DNA of 64,000 nucleotides from Tenericutes bacterium HGW-Tenericutes-2 (lineage in GTDB: Bacteria; Bacillota_I; Bacilli_A; Acholeplasmatales; Acholeplasmataceae). The stretch is taken from contig PGXL01000004.1 in the NCBI GenBank assembly GCA_002839095.1, positions 62,001 through 126,000 on the forward strand, read 5' to 3'. A program made the position numbers and the translations under genes. Positions 15,217-29,212 of this stretch are shown here, piece after piece; the stretch's first letter is position 1, and every line of letters starts with the position of its first letter. A model generated the notes under the pieces. That model searched no databases. It was not told the DNA's origin and saw only the letters and a list, made by a program, of their open reading frames with translations.

Positions 15217-15909
15217 ATGAAAAGAGGAAAGAAATACCTTGAGGCTGCAAAACTCATCGATAAAACGAAGAAATATGCAGTTGACGAAGCAATGGACTTA
15301 GTCAAAAAAACCTCATATGTTAAGTTTGATGCTACAGTAGAAGCAGCGTTCAGATTAAATCTTGATCCAAGAAAAGCTGAACAAAACTTAAGAGGTGCTC
15401 TTGTATTACCACACGGTACAGGTAAAGTTTCCAGAGTTGTAGTTATTGCACAAGGTGAAAAAGCAAAAGAAGCGGAAGCTGCTGGTGCTGATCACGTAGG
15501 AGCTGCAGAACTAATCCAAAAAATCGCAGGAGGCTGGTTTGACTTTGATGTCATGGTAGCTACTCCAGATATGATGGGACAACTTGGTAAGCTAGGACGT
15601 ATCTTAGGACCTAAAGGCTTAATGCCAAACCCTAAGACTGGTACTGTTACAATGGACGTTGAAAAAGCTGTCCATGAAATTAAAAATGGTAAGATTGAGT
15701 ATCGTACTGACAAAGTTGGTAACATTCATGCACCTATCGGACGCGTTTCCTTCACAGCTGTTCAGCTGAAAGAAAACCTTAAGACACTTCATGATCAACT
15801 AGCTCGTATTAAACCAACAACCGTTAAAGGTACATACATGAAAAACATTACTGTTACATCAAGTATGGCTCCAAGCGTTCACGTGGATGAAGAATCACTA
15901 AAGCGCTAA
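15217..15909 (+). CDS. rplA: 50S ribosomal protein L1
   Basis: A 230-residue L1-stalk protein and translational repressor of its own operon. The start [10 protein letters not shown] is preceded by TAGGAGG; a longer frame reaching 15169 would run through intercistronic structure. Conserved segments include [23 protein letters not shown], shortened here to its [10 protein letters not shown] core, and [17 protein letters not shown], the typical L1 signature. Standard length. L10 leader follows 22 bases downstream. Confidence 0.97.
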   Translation: MKRGKKYLEAAKLIDKTKKYAVDEAMDLVKKTSYVKFDATVEAAFRLNLDPRKAEQNLRGALVLPHGTGKVSRVVVIAQGEKAKEAEAAGADHVGAAELIQKIAGGWFDFDVMVATPDMMGQLGKLGRILGPKGLMPNPKTGTVTMDVEKAVHEIKNGKIEYRTDKVGNIHAPIGRVSFTAVQLKENLKTLHDQLARIKPTTVKGTYMKNITVTSSMAPSVHVDEESLKR

Positions 15910-15931
15910 AATAGTATAAAAAAAGAAAACT

Positions 15932-16040
15932 AAATGTAATTGCCATAGACAGTAGGAGCGAAAGCTTAATTACCTACCGAGGTGAACAATCATAACGATT
16001 ATTCTCTCTTTTGTCTTCGGCATTAGAGAGATTTTATTTT
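15932..16040 (+). ncRNA. Ribosomal protein L10 leader (autoregulatory mRNA element)
   Basis: The stretch TAATTGCCATAGACAGTAGG followed by GAGCGAAAGCTTAATTACC and TACCGAGGTG is the conserved core of the Firmicutes L10 leader, which binds the L10(L12)4 complex. Downstream, TCTCTC (16003-16008) pairs with GAGAGA (16026-16031) around a UUCG-containing region, followed by TTTTATTTT (16032-16040), an attenuator-type terminator. rplJ begins 16 nt later. The element therefore couples L10/L12 synthesis to free protein. Confidence 0.9.
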
Positions 16041-16056
16041 CAGAAGGAGGCATTTC

Positions 16057-16545
16057 ATGCAAAAAGCAATTATCGAACGTAAGGCAGAAGCCGTACGTGA
16101 ATTAACTGAAAAGCTTGGACGTGCTGCAACCGTTGTTGCCTTCGATTATCCTGGTTTAACAGTAGAACAGTTTACTATTCTACGTAGCCAGTTAAGAGAA
16201 GCAGGCTGTGAAGTCACAGTTTATAAAAACAATATTTCTAGAAGAGCATCAATTGCTGCTGGATACGGAGATTTAGCTGACTCACTAGTCGGTGCTAAGG
16301 CTCTAGCAATTAGCTACTCAGATGTTGTTGCACCTGCAAAGATCGTTTACGATTTCGCAAAGGGTAACAAGGTTGTACAAATTCATGCAGGTATTGTAGA
16401 AGGTAAAGTAGTTGGCTTAGACCAAATCAGTGCATTAGCAACATTACCATCGAGAGAAACATTATTAACAATGTTAGCAGTAGGTTTGTTAACTCCAATC
16501 CGCGAATTAGCTGTTGGACTTAACATGATTAGTAGTAACGAATAA
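16057..16545 (+). CDS. rplJ: 50S ribosomal protein L10
   Basis: A 162-residue stalk-base protein that anchors L7/L12 dimers and feeds back on its leader. Typical segments are the N-terminal RNA-binding region (AVRELTEKLGRAATVVAFDYPGL in part) and the conserved TVYKNNISRRA, near the family's VVKNTLxRRA. The C-terminal helix that carries L12 dimers is present. AGAAGGAGG lies eight bases before the ATG. rplL follows after 21 nt. Confidence 0.96.
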   Translation: MQKAIIERKAEAVRELTEKLGRAATVVAFDYPGLTVEQFTILRSQLREAGCEVTVYKNNISRRASIAAGYGDLADSLVGAKALAISYSDVVAPAKIVYDFAKGNKVVQIHAGIVEGKVVGLDQISALATLPSRETLLTMLAVGLLTPIRELAVGLNMISSNE

Positions 16546-16566
16546 TAATCTAGGAGGAATATAAAA

Positions 16567-16938
16567 ATGGCAAAACTAACAAAAGCAGCTTTCGTAGCAG
16601 CGCTTAAAGAAATGACTTTATTAGAAATCAAAGAATTAGTAGACGGATTAAAAGAAGAATTCGGTATTGACCCAACTGCAGTATCTGCAGCTCCAGCAGC
16701 GGCAGCAGCAGCAGTTGAAGAAGAAAAAACAGAATTCAATGTTATCCTTAAGACTTATGGTGCAAACAAGATTGCAGTTATCAAGGTTGTACGTGAAGTA
16801 ACTGGTTTAGGATTAGCAGATGCTAAGACTTTAACTGAAACTGCTGATGCAGTAATTAAGGAAAAGATTAAGAAGGAAGATGCAGAAGCATTAAAGACAG
16901 CTCTACAAGACGCTGGTGCAACTGTTGAAATCAAGTAA
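16567..16938 (+). CDS. rplL: 50S ribosomal protein L7/L12
   Basis: A 123-residue stalk protein recruiting translation GTPases. The N-terminal dimerisation helices are followed by an Ala-rich hinge (about residues 38-52), then the C-terminal domain with [20 protein letters not shown], the factor-binding surface. The usual LKEAK after GLG is LADAK here. TAGGAGG sits nine bases ahead of the start. A hairpin after the stop closes the operon. Confidence 0.97.
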   Translation: MAKLTKAAFVAALKEMTLLEIKELVDGLKEEFGIDPTAVSAAPAAAAAAVEEEKTEFNVILKTYGANKIAVIKVVREVTGLGLADAKTLTETADAVIKEKIKKEDAEALKTALQDAGATVEIK

Positions 16939-16959
16939 CTTGTAATTGATGCGAATTTT

Positions 16960-16987
16960 AACCTGGGAATTTATCTCGGGTTTTTTC
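16960..16987 (+). terminator. Terminator after rplL
   Basis: AACCTGGG (16960-16967) pairs, with two G-U pairs, to CTCGGGTT (16975-16982), followed by T-run. Confidence 0.75.
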
Positions 16988-17007
16988 GCTGTTATGAGGG
17001 GGACCCA

Positions 17008-17601
17008 ATGAGTCATTATTTTATAAACGATTCAACACTTGATTCTAACATCAAGAGTTACGATGTAGAGATCAATTCTATACCTTTTCGTTTCTTTACT
17101 GATCGAGGTGTTTTCTCCAAGGAAACCCTCGATTATGGAACGAAATTTCTTCTTGAAACGATTAAGCTTTCAGAGGAATCTAAATCAGTGATTGATATGG
17201 GCTGTGGATATGGTCCAATCGGTCTTTACGTAGCAAAATCTAGTCCAGAAAAGCATGTATATTTATACGATGTCAATGAAAGAGCAGTTGCTTTATCGAT
17301 CAAAAACATGAAAGAAAACGAGATTAAGAACGCAGAAGTTCATCAATCCTTCCTTTTCGAGTATGTCAATGTTAAAGCAGACGCAATTCTTACGAACCCA
17401 CCAATTCGAGCAGGTAAACCGACAATATTTAGACTTTATGAAGATGCTCATTTAAAGTTAAATCAAGGTGGTCTTTTGTATGTTGTCATTCAAAAGAAGC
17501 AAGGTGCACCATCAACAGTGGCAAAGCTTGAGTCTTTATTTGGCAATTGTACAATTGTTGACAAAAGTAAAGGATATTGGGTTCTTTTGGCTAAAAAATA
17601 G
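17008..17601 (+). CDS. Class I SAM-dependent methyltransferase, RsmC-like (Bacillus YbxB type)
   Basis: A 197-residue methyltransferase. Motif I is VIDMGCGYGPIGLYVAK and the catalytic motif IV is ILTNPPIRAGK, the exact context found in RsmC/YbxB proteins, which methylate N2 of a guanosine in 16S rRNA. The N-terminus SHYFINDSTLDSNIK is also family-typical (HYYxxxP). It lies between rplL and rpoB exactly as ybxB does in Bacillus. GGGGG/GAGGGGGA upstream provides the ribosome site. Substrate base is inferred from family. Confidence 0.88.
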   Translation: MSHYFINDSTLDSNIKSYDVEINSIPFRFFTDRGVFSKETLDYGTKFLLETIKLSEESKSVIDMGCGYGPIGLYVAKSSPEKHVYLYDVNERAVALSIKNMKENEIKNAEVHQSFLFEYVNVKADAILTNPPIRAGKPTIFRLYEDAHLKLNQGGLLYVVIQKKQGAPSTVAKLESLFGNCTIVDKSKGYWVLLAKK

Positions 17602-17609
17602 ATTTATCA

Positions 17610-17638
17610 TTGACTATTTACAATCAATATGATAATAT
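17610..17638 (+). promoter_or_regulatory. Promoter of rpoB-rpoC
   Basis: TTGACT (17610-17615), 17 bp, TAATAT (17633-17638); an alternative -10 GATAAT overlaps at 17631. The rpoB leader would be about 75 nt. Confidence 0.65.
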
Positions 17639-17718
17639 TGTAAAATGCATAATGTTGTTTTAATTGAATTTTATAAATAAAGAAACGAGATTTTCCAAAT
17701 ACGATAGGAGTGTGGATT

Positions 17719-20700
17719 ATGGGATATCGAAGCGTCAAATACGGCAAAAAAGCAGAACGCAGAAACTACTCAAGAATGCGTTATGACATTGATTTGCCGG
17801 ACTTAATCGAGATTCAAACGAAGTCTTTCAAATGGTTTGTCGATGAAGGAATCAGAGAATTATTGACTGATATATCACCGATTGAAGGGCATAATGGCGA
17901 TTTAAAGTTATATTTTGAGGAACATTTTTTATCAGAACCAAAATATGATGAACAAGAGTCGAAATTAAGAGATGTAAATTACGCTAAACAACTCTCTGCT
18001 CGTGTAAAACTTGAAAATGCTGTCACAGGCGAAGTACGTGAAAATGTCGTACTAATGTGTGAAATACCATTCATGACTCCGTCAGGAACTTTTGTCATTA
18101 ATGGAGCTGAACGTGTTGTTGTTTCACAGATTATTCGTTCTGCTGGTGCATATTTTACAAGTGAACTAGACAAGAAGTTAAACCAAGTTAAATATATGGC
18201 TCAAGTCATTCCAACACGTGGTGCTTGGATTGAATATGAATTAGGGTCAAAAAATATTATGTATGCAAAGCTAGACCGCTCAAAGAAAGTCCCAATGACT
18301 ACAATGATGCGTGCACTAGGTTTGTCTAAGAAAAAGGATATCTTAGAAGTATTCGGTAAATCCGCTTATTTAGAAGCTACCTTTGAAAAGGATGAAACAA
18401 AAAATGCCGACGAAGCTATCGTCGATCTTTACTCTAAGCTAAGACAGGGTGAAAAAGTTCCTGCGGATGCTGCTAGAGAATTTATTAGAATGCGTTTATT
18501 TGAACGTAGAAGATATGATCTTGCAAGTGTTGGACGCTATAAGTTCAATAAAAAGCTTGACGTTCTTTCTCGTATTTTAGGTCAATATACAGCAACTGAC
18601 ATCGTCAATCCAGAAACTGGAGAAGTTGTTATTCCTGAAAAAACAAAGATCACTAAGGAAATTATTAGTTTACTTAGAGAAAACCGTCATTTACTTAGAA
18701 AAGAAATTATTTCTAAGGAAGATTCATTGCAGAATGAAACTCCTGATGAAATTTTAGCAGTTAGACTACCTGATGGTGGCGAAACACTTTATACGAAAGA
18801 AAATATTTTAAATCTAAGAACTGGTGAAGTTTTAGTCACTAAAAATACTGAGATTACTGAAGAAGTACTTGCTATTTTAAGACGTAACCGCCAATCATTA
18901 GATGAAAAAGTTATTAAATACTTCTTTGGTGTCGATATTTACCAAAAGGAAAGAGAACGTGAAGGCGTTATTGTTGAAATGATCGAAGTTACGGTCAAGG
19001 ACAAAGAAACTGAACGTATTTTCCCTGTTAAGGTCATCGGTAACGACCAAAGAGAAGATAAAGAATACATTACACTTTCTGATATCGTTGCATCCATGAG
19101 CTATTACTTAAATTTATACGATGATTTAGGTAGCACTGATGATATTGACCATTTAGGAAATCGTCGCTTAAGATTAATTGGCGAATTATTAAAAAATCAA
19201 TTCAGAATTGGTTTAGCAAGAGCAGAAAAGAACATCAAGGACAAAATGTCTACGACTACATTCGCTGATGCAACACCATCTAATATTATTAACATGACTC
19301 CACTTGCTGGAGCAATTAAAACATTCTTTGGAAGCTCACAGCTTTCACAGTTCATGGATCAAATCAATCCACTTGCAGAGCTTACTCAAAAAAGAAGAGT
19401 TTCAGCACTTGGTACTGGTGGTTTAGCTAGAGATAGAGCGGGCGTTGAAGTCCGTGACGTTCATAACTCCCACTATGGTAGAATTTGTCCAATTGAAACA
19501 CCTGAAGGACCATCAATTGGTTTGATTTCTTCACTTGCTACTTATGGTAAGGTTGATAAATACGGATTTATTCAAACTCCTTATTTAATGGTCAAAACAG
19601 TTAATGGTAAAAAGGTTGTTACACCAGAATTTAAATATTTAACAGCTGATGAAGAATATGATGAAGTTATCGCGTCAGCAGCAACTTCATTATCAGAAGA
19701 TGGAACAATTACAATTGATCGCGTAATTGGTCGTTATCGTGGTGAAACATCAATGTTCGAACCAGAAGAAATTACCTTTATGGACGTTTCTCCTAAGCAG
19801 ATCGTTTCAGTTGCGACATCAACAATTCCATTCCTTGAGCATGACGATGCTTCCCGTGCCTTAATGGGTGCGAACATGCAGCGTCAAGCAGTGCCTTTAT
19901 TAAAGCCTGAATCACCAATTGTTGGTACAGGTATTGAATATCGTGCAGCGAAGGACTCAGGTTCTGTTATCGTATCTTCAGTATCAGGATATGTTACCTA
20001 TGCCGATTCAACAAAGGTTGTTGTCACTCCAGAGCCTGATACAAAGATTATGGTTGGCAATAACGTTTTATATGATCCATCCAAACCTTACACCTATGAA
20101 ATGGCTAAGACATTAAAAGACTATGGAATGGGCGATTCAGTTACATTCAATTTAATTCGTTTCTTCAGATCAAACCAGGACACTTGTATTTTACAACGTC
20201 CAATTGTTTCAGCTGGTGAATACGTTGATAAAGGGGATATCCTAGCGGATGGTCCATCTACCGACAAGGGCGAGCTTGCCTTAGGTAGAAACGTAACCGT
20301 AGCGTTTATGACATGGGAAGGCTATAACTATGAGGATGCCATCATCATGAGTGAAGATCTAGTTAAAGAAGACGTTTATACATCGATTCATATCGATGAA
20401 TACGAAATTGAAACTAGAGAATTAAAAACAGGTTCAGGACGTGAAGAAATCACACGTGAAGTTCCAAATGCCGGTCTTGATGCTTTAAAGAACCTAGATG
20501 AAAGAGGAATCATCATCCCAGGATCTGAAGTTAGAGAAGGAGATATCCTAGTTGGTAAGATTACACCAAAGGGTGTATTTGAACCAAGTCCATCAGAAAA
20601 ATTAATTCACGCCGTTATCGGTGAAAAATCAAGAGAATATAGAGATTCATCACTTCGTGTACCACATGGTGGCGGTGGTGTTGTTCAAAGTATTCAATAT

Positions 20701-21542
20701 TTCTCTAAGAAGAATGGTGATGCTCTACCAAGTGGAGTAAACGAATCGATTAGAGTTTATGTAGCTAAAAAGAGAAAAATCTCTGAAGGGGATAAAATGG
20801 CAGGACGTCACGGTAATAAGGGCGTTATCTCCAAGATCCTTCCAAGAGAAGATATGCCATACATGGAAGACGGAACTCCAGTTGACATCATGTTAAACCC
20901 ACTAGGGGTACCATCTCGTATGAATATCGGTCAGATCCTAGAAATTCATTTAGGTATGGCTGCAAGATATTTAGGTGTTAAAATAGCAACTCCAGTATTT
21001 GATGGTGTTGATGATGATGATTTAGAAAAGATTATGGCTGAAGCTGGCGTTGAGCCAGATGGAAAGACAGTTTTATATGATGGACGTACAGGCCAACCTT
21101 ACGAAAATAGAATTTCAGTAGGGGTCATGTATATGATCAAGCTTTCACACATGGTCGACGATAAGCTTCATGCGAGATCAGTTGGACCATACACACTTGT
21201 AACTCAACAGCCAATGGGTGGTAAAGCTCAAAATGGTGGACAGAGATTTGGGGAAATGGAAGTTTGGGCATTATATGCTTACGGTGCTGCACATACACTT
21301 CAAGAAATGCTTACTGTTAAGTCAGATGATATGCTTGGAAGAAACAAGGTCTATAGTGCAATTACGCATGACAAACCAGTTCCACAGGCATCCATTCCAG
21401 AATCATTTAGAGTATTAACTAGAGAATTACAAGCACTTGGCTTATATGTTGAATTAATTGATGCCTCTTCAGGTGAAAACGAAGCAGGAAAATCACTTGT
21501 CGATAATAACCCAAGCAAGTTTAGAGGAGGAGGGTTTCGCTA

Positions 21543-21543
<1 letters not shown>
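17719..21543 (+). CDS. rpoB: DNA-directed RNA polymerase subunit beta
   Basis: A 1274-residue catalytic-core subunit. Conserved blocks include the rifampicin region ([11 protein letters not shown]... at about residue 540), the segment [33 protein letters not shown] and the C-terminal [18 protein letters not shown]. Start ATG 17719 is eight bases after TAGGAG; GTG 17710 overlaps the ribosome site. In the rifampicin pocket Gln557 (19387-19389) occupies the place of E. coli His526, and Ala replaces Ser522 (see findings). The last codon overlaps rpoC (TAATG). Confidence 0.98.
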
Positions 21544-25739
<4,196 letters not shown>

Positions 25740-25743
25740 TAAC

Positions 25744-25776
25744 GAGAAGGCATAGCGATATGCCTTCTTATTTTTT
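25744..25776 (+). terminator. Terminator of rpoB-rpoC
   Basis: The 10-bp stem AGAAGGCATA/TATGCCTTCT with loop GCGA is followed by TATTTTTT. Confidence 0.88.
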
Positions 25777-25839
25777 ATAATCAATCCTATAGATAAGATG
25801 ATGTATAATATAGATACAAATGATATGAGAGGTTATTAT

Positions 25840-26742
25840 ATGAGTAAAGTTGTCGTTATTGGTGGAACCAATATAGATATATTTGCATACCCCCATCAAA
25901 GGATTGTGATGAAGGATTCTAATCCTGGATATATTTCAACATCCCTTGGTGGTGTTGGAAGAAATATTAGTGAAAATCTTGCTAGATTAGGATTAGATGT
26001 AACACTCATTACTGTTTTAGGCAGGGATGAAGCTGCAAATTGGGTTAAGGCTGAATCTAAAAAAATTGGATTAAAGCTATCTATCGTTGAAGTTGATCAA
26101 ACACCATCCTATATCGCGATTTTTGATGAGTTTCATGAGGATTTAGTGAGTGTAGCAGCCATGGATCAGCTAGCCTCACTCGATGCAGATGAAATATTAA
26201 AGAGAAAAAAGATCATCAATGATGCGGAAATTATCGTCATGGATACGAATCTTTCATTTGAAACCATGGATGTTATTTTTGATCAATTTAAGCAAAAGAT
26301 TTTTGTCGATGCTATCTCTAGTCAAAAGGCTATTAAAATTAAACCCTATTTATCAAAGATATTCGGCTTAAAATTAAACATTATTGAAGCAGAGCTATTA
26401 ACAGGAATCACCTATGAAACCATGGAAGACTTAAATAAAATGGGTGATATGCTTTTAGAAAGAGGCGTTAAAGAAGTATTTATAACCCTTGGTGATAAGG
26501 GTGCATATTATACCAATTTAAGAGAAGCTATTTTTAGAAATGCTATCCCTGTAAAAATCAAGAATTCAACTGGAGCTGGAGATGCATTTTTCGCAGGAGC
26601 AATCTATGCGAAATTGCTTGATAAAAACCCACTATCCTACGCAATGGCAAATGCAGTTTTAAATTTATCTGATGAAAAATCAGTTTGCGCAAGTTTGACT
26701 AAGGAAATACTTGAAGAAACAGTAAAGGAGCTAAGTCTATGA
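25840..26742 (+). CDS. psuK: Pseudouridine kinase (PfkB family)
   Basis: A 300-residue ribokinase-fold enzyme. The N-terminus VVVIGGTNIDIFAYP, the GGVGRNISENLARLG loop, and the C-terminal NSTGAGDAFFAGA (anion hole and catalytic Asp) are PfkB hallmarks. The next gene is psuG, which identifies the substrate as pseudouridine: PsuK makes pseudouridine 5'-phosphate, PsuG splits it. ATG 25840 follows AGAGG by seven bases; TATAAT at 25804-25809 without a clear -35 is the likely promoter. Its end overlaps psuG (ATGA). Confidence 0.9.
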   Translation: MSKVVVIGGTNIDIFAYPHQRIVMKDSNPGYISTSLGGVGRNISENLARLGLDVTLITVLGRDEAANWVKAESKKIGLKLSIVEVDQTPSYIAIFDEFHEDLVSVAAMDQLASLDADEILKRKKIINDAEIIVMDTNLSFETMDVIFDQFKQKIFVDAISSQKAIKIKPYLSKIFGLKLNIIEAELLTGITYETMEDLNKMGDMLLERGVKEVFITLGDKGAYYTNLREAIFRNAIPVKIKNSTGAGDAFFAGAIYAKLLDKNPLSYAMANAVLNLSDEKSVCASLTKEILEETVKELSL

Positions 26743-27656
26743 GAGAATATATAAATATAAGTCAAGAGGTAAAAGAAGCATTAAAAAATAATAAAGCAGT
26801 TGTTGCATTAGAGTCAACAATTATTAGTCATGGTATGCCATACCCTGAAAATGTTAAAATGGCACTCAATGTCGAAAAAATTACTAGAGCTGAAGGTGCA
26901 GTTCCTGCAACCATCGCGATTCTAGATGGAGTCATTAAAATCGGATTATCTCCTGATGAAATTGAAATTCTAGCTAAAGCTAAAAATGTTTATAAGGTTG
27001 GCAAAAGAGATTTTGCTTATGTCGTATCTAAGAAGCTAATAGGAGCGACTACAGTTTCTGGTACGTCACTTGCTGCAGCAATGGCAGGTATTAAAGTGTT
27101 TGCTACAGGCGGTATCGGAGGTGTGCACCGTGGTGCTACTGAAACGTTCGATATATCTAGAGATTTAGAAGAATTATCTGAAGTAGATATTTGTGTTATC
27201 TGTGCTGGAGCTAAATCCATTTTAGATCTAGGATTAACATTAGAGTATCTTGAAACCAAGGGTGTTGAAGTCATCGGCTACCAAACCAAGGAACTGCCAG
27301 CATTTTATTCTAGAGAATCAGGGTTTAACGTCAATTATCAACTCGATACCCCAAAGGAAATCGCATCCCTATTAAAGGCTAAATGGGAATTAGGACTCCA
27401 CGGTGGAGTAGTAGTTGCTAATCCTATTCCTAAGGAATTCAGTATGGATGCTAAAATTATTAATGATGCAATTGATCAAGCATTAGTTGAGGCTAAATCA
27501 TCAGGGATTAAAGGTAACGAAGTCACTCCATTTTTATTATCAAAAATTAAGCATATTACAGAAGGTTCTAGCTTAGAATCGAATATTGAGCTTGTTTATA
27601 ATAATGCGAAGCTAGCAGCTCAAATTGCATTTGAATACGCGAATAAGATTGAATAA
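26739..27656 (+). CDS. psuG: Pseudouridine-5'-phosphate glycosidase
   Basis: A 305-residue enzyme that reversibly cleaves the C-C glycosidic bond of pseudouridine 5'-phosphate to uracil and ribose 5-phosphate. Highly characteristic segments: VVALESTIISHGMPYPEN, GTSLAAAMAGIKVFATGGIGG split around residue 110, GVHRGATETFDIS, and NPIPKE. Catalytic Lys and Glu lie in these motifs. Standard length. The uracil produced could be recovered by the upp enzyme encoded at 57.6 kb. Coupled to psuK by a 4-nt overlap. Confidence 0.95.
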   Translation: MREYINISQEVKEALKNNKAVVALESTIISHGMPYPENVKMALNVEKITRAEGAVPATIAILDGVIKIGLSPDEIEILAKAKNVYKVGKRDFAYVVSKKLIGATTVSGTSLAAAMAGIKVFATGGIGGVHRGATETFDISRDLEELSEVDICVICAGAKSILDLGLTLEYLETKGVEVIGYQTKELPAFYSRESGFNVNYQLDTPKEIASLLKAKWELGLHGGVVVANPIPKEFSMDAKIINDAIDQALVEAKSSGIKGNEVTPFLLSKIKHITEGSSLESNIELVYNNAKLAAQIAFEYANKIE

Positions 27657-27690
27657 CTACCGTTTATCTAAGATATATACGTTTAAAGCC

Positions 27691-27718
27691 TTGACATATC
27701 AAATATCTTTGTTATAAT
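27691..27718 (+). promoter_or_regulatory. Strong promoter ahead of a gene-free transcript
   Basis: Consensus TTGACA (27691-27696), 16 bp, consensus TATAAT (27713-27718). No open reading frame follows for 300 nt. Confidence 0.8.
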
Positions 27719-27724
27719 CTTAAT

Positions 27725-27929
27725 GCTTGCATCATTCAAGTAGAACTTCGAAAGGTTTACATTTTCATCTTTTTAATGTAAAGCGTTTAAAAAAAACATA
27801 TGAAATTAGTTGGATCAAATCACGAAATAGCTCAAATAACAATTTCTAGACTACAGTTTTCATTTTTAGTGAATTGTAGTTCATTTCGAGAATAAGCTAT
27901 AAACAAAGGATATTTATATCCTTTTTTTG
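27725..27929 (+). ncRNA. Candidate non-coding RNA, about 205 nt
   Basis: The 366 bp between psuG and the next gene hold a consensus promoter, about 180 nt without a plausible reading frame, and a U-tailed hairpin. Inside are CTTG/CAAG near the 5' end, TTTACATT/AATGTAAA (about 27757-27785), ACTACA/TGTAGT (about 27851-27880) with an inner TTCA/TGAA, and a possible enclosing pair ATAGCT/AGCTAT. I see no match to T-box, SRP, RNase P, tmRNA or common riboswitch cores. A 6S-like or novel RNA, or a leader for the downstream operon, are open; the downstream gene seems to have its own -10 (TATAAT, 27983-27988), favouring an independent RNA. Confidence 0.55.
27904..27929 (+). terminator. Terminator of the candidate RNA
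   Basis: AAAGGATA/TATCCTTT with loop TTTA, then a T-run. Confidence 0.75.
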
Positions 27930-28022
27930 ATGGATTCACACAAAATCACACAATCAAATGATGTAAAAAAAGAAAAATGTAATATAATAGATTTAAGTGG
28001 TTTTTGAAAAGAGGAATTTATA

Positions 28023-29210
28023 ATGGATTTATTTAAAAAATGTTATCAATATGACACCGCTAAAAAGGCGCGTGAAGGTGGATACTATCCATATTTTCAC
28101 GAGTTAACAAGTAAACAAGATACTGTCGTTCATATGGAAGGCAAAGAGATGATTATGATTGGGTCTAATAATTACTTAGGACTAACATCTCATCCCGAGG
28201 TTATTCAAGCAGCTGTCGATGCCACGCTTAAATATGGAACAGGTGTATCTGGATCAAGATTTTTAAATGGTACTCTAAATTTGCATAAACAATTGGAGCA
28301 TGAACTTGCTACCTTTTTAAACAAAGAAGACTGTACAATATTTTCAACAGGATTCCAAAGTAATTTGGGAATTATATCTGCAATTGCTGGTCGTAATGAC
28401 TTGATTTTTTCTGATAAAGAAAATCACGCTAGTATTTATGATGGTACTCGTTTAAGTTACGCTGAGACCATTCGTTACGAGCACGGTGATATGGCTGATC
28501 TAGAAGCCAAGCTTGCCAAAGCTCCTGAAGCTAAGGGTAAACTCATTATCACTGATGGTGTTTTCTCAATGAGTGGAGATATCGCTAAGCTTCCAGAAAT
28601 CGTAGCTTTAGCTAAAAAATATGGTGCAAGAGTCATGGTTGACGATGCACACGGCTTTGGAGTCATGGGACCTACAGGTCGCGGAACTGCAGAGCATTTC
28701 GGATTAGAAAAAGAAGTAGATATTATCATGGGCACATTCTCAAAGTCTTTAGCAAGTCTTGGGGGATATGTTGCTGCTGAAAGTGATGTTGTCGATTATA
28801 TTCGCCACAACTCACGTCCATATATCTTTTCTGCAGCTATTCCACCAGCAAACACCGCTGCAGCACTAGCTGCATTACACGTGCTTCAAAGAGAACCAGA
28901 AAGAGTAAAAGCTCTTCATGATATATCTGAATATATGAGACAAGGATTAAAGGCTAAGGGATTAAAGATTAGAGATTCAAAAACTCCAATCATTCCAATA
29001 TTTACTTATATGCCTTTAAGAACAATGTTTGCATGTAATCAATTGTTCGAAGAAGGCGTTTATGTCAATCCAGTGTTGCCACCAGCAACACCAATTGGCG
29101 AATGCTTAATTCGTACAAGCTATACAGCAACACACACTAAAGAACAGATGGATATCGCAATTGAAAAAATAGCGACAATCCTAAAGAACTTAGAAGGTTT
29201 TGAGGAATAA
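28023..29210 (+). CDS. Alpha-oxoamine synthase, probable serine palmitoyltransferase
   Basis: A 395-residue PLP-dependent fold-type I enzyme that condenses an amino acid with an acyl thioester. Key parts: NNYLGLTSHPEV, GVSGSRFLNGT, FSTGFQSNLGIISAIAG, ENHASIYDG, VDDAHGFGVMG (PLP ring-binding Asp/His), and MGTFSKSLASLGGY with the Schiff-base Lys. Within the family, HASIYDG, RPYIFSAAIPP and GVYVNPVLPPATP follow bacterial serine palmitoyltransferase more closely than glycine C-acetyltransferase (Kbl) or BioF as I remember them. It would make 3-ketosphinganine from serine and palmitoyl-CoA or -ACP. The next gene is a short-chain dehydrogenase two bases away, fitting the following reduction. Kbl remains the main alternative. 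Confidence 0.8.
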   Translation: MDLFKKCYQYDTAKKAREGGYYPYFHELTSKQDTVVHMEGKEMIMIGSNNYLGLTSHPEVIQAAVDATLKYGTGVSGSRFLNGTLNLHKQLEHELATFLNKEDCTIFSTGFQSNLGIISAIAGRNDLIFSDKENHASIYDGTRLSYAETIRYEHGDMADLEAKLAKAPEAKGKLIITDGVFSMSGDIAKLPEIVALAKKYGARVMVDDAHGFGVMGPTGRGTAEHFGLEKEVDIIMGTFSKSLASLGGYVAAESDVVDYIRHNSRPYIFSAAIPPANTAAALAALHVLQREPERVKALHDISEYMRQGLKAKGLKIRDSKTPIIPIFTYMPLRTMFACNQLFEEGVYVNPVLPPATPIGECLIRTSYTATHTKEQMDIAIEKIATILKNLEGFEE

Positions 29211-29212
29211 AA

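Noticed and set aside
27725-27929. T-box, SRP RNA, tmRNA or RNase P RNA
   Set aside because: None of the conserved cores (for example the TGGnACCGCG T-box sequence, the GGAAGGAAGCA SRP loop or the GAGGAAAGTCC RNase P core) could be found.
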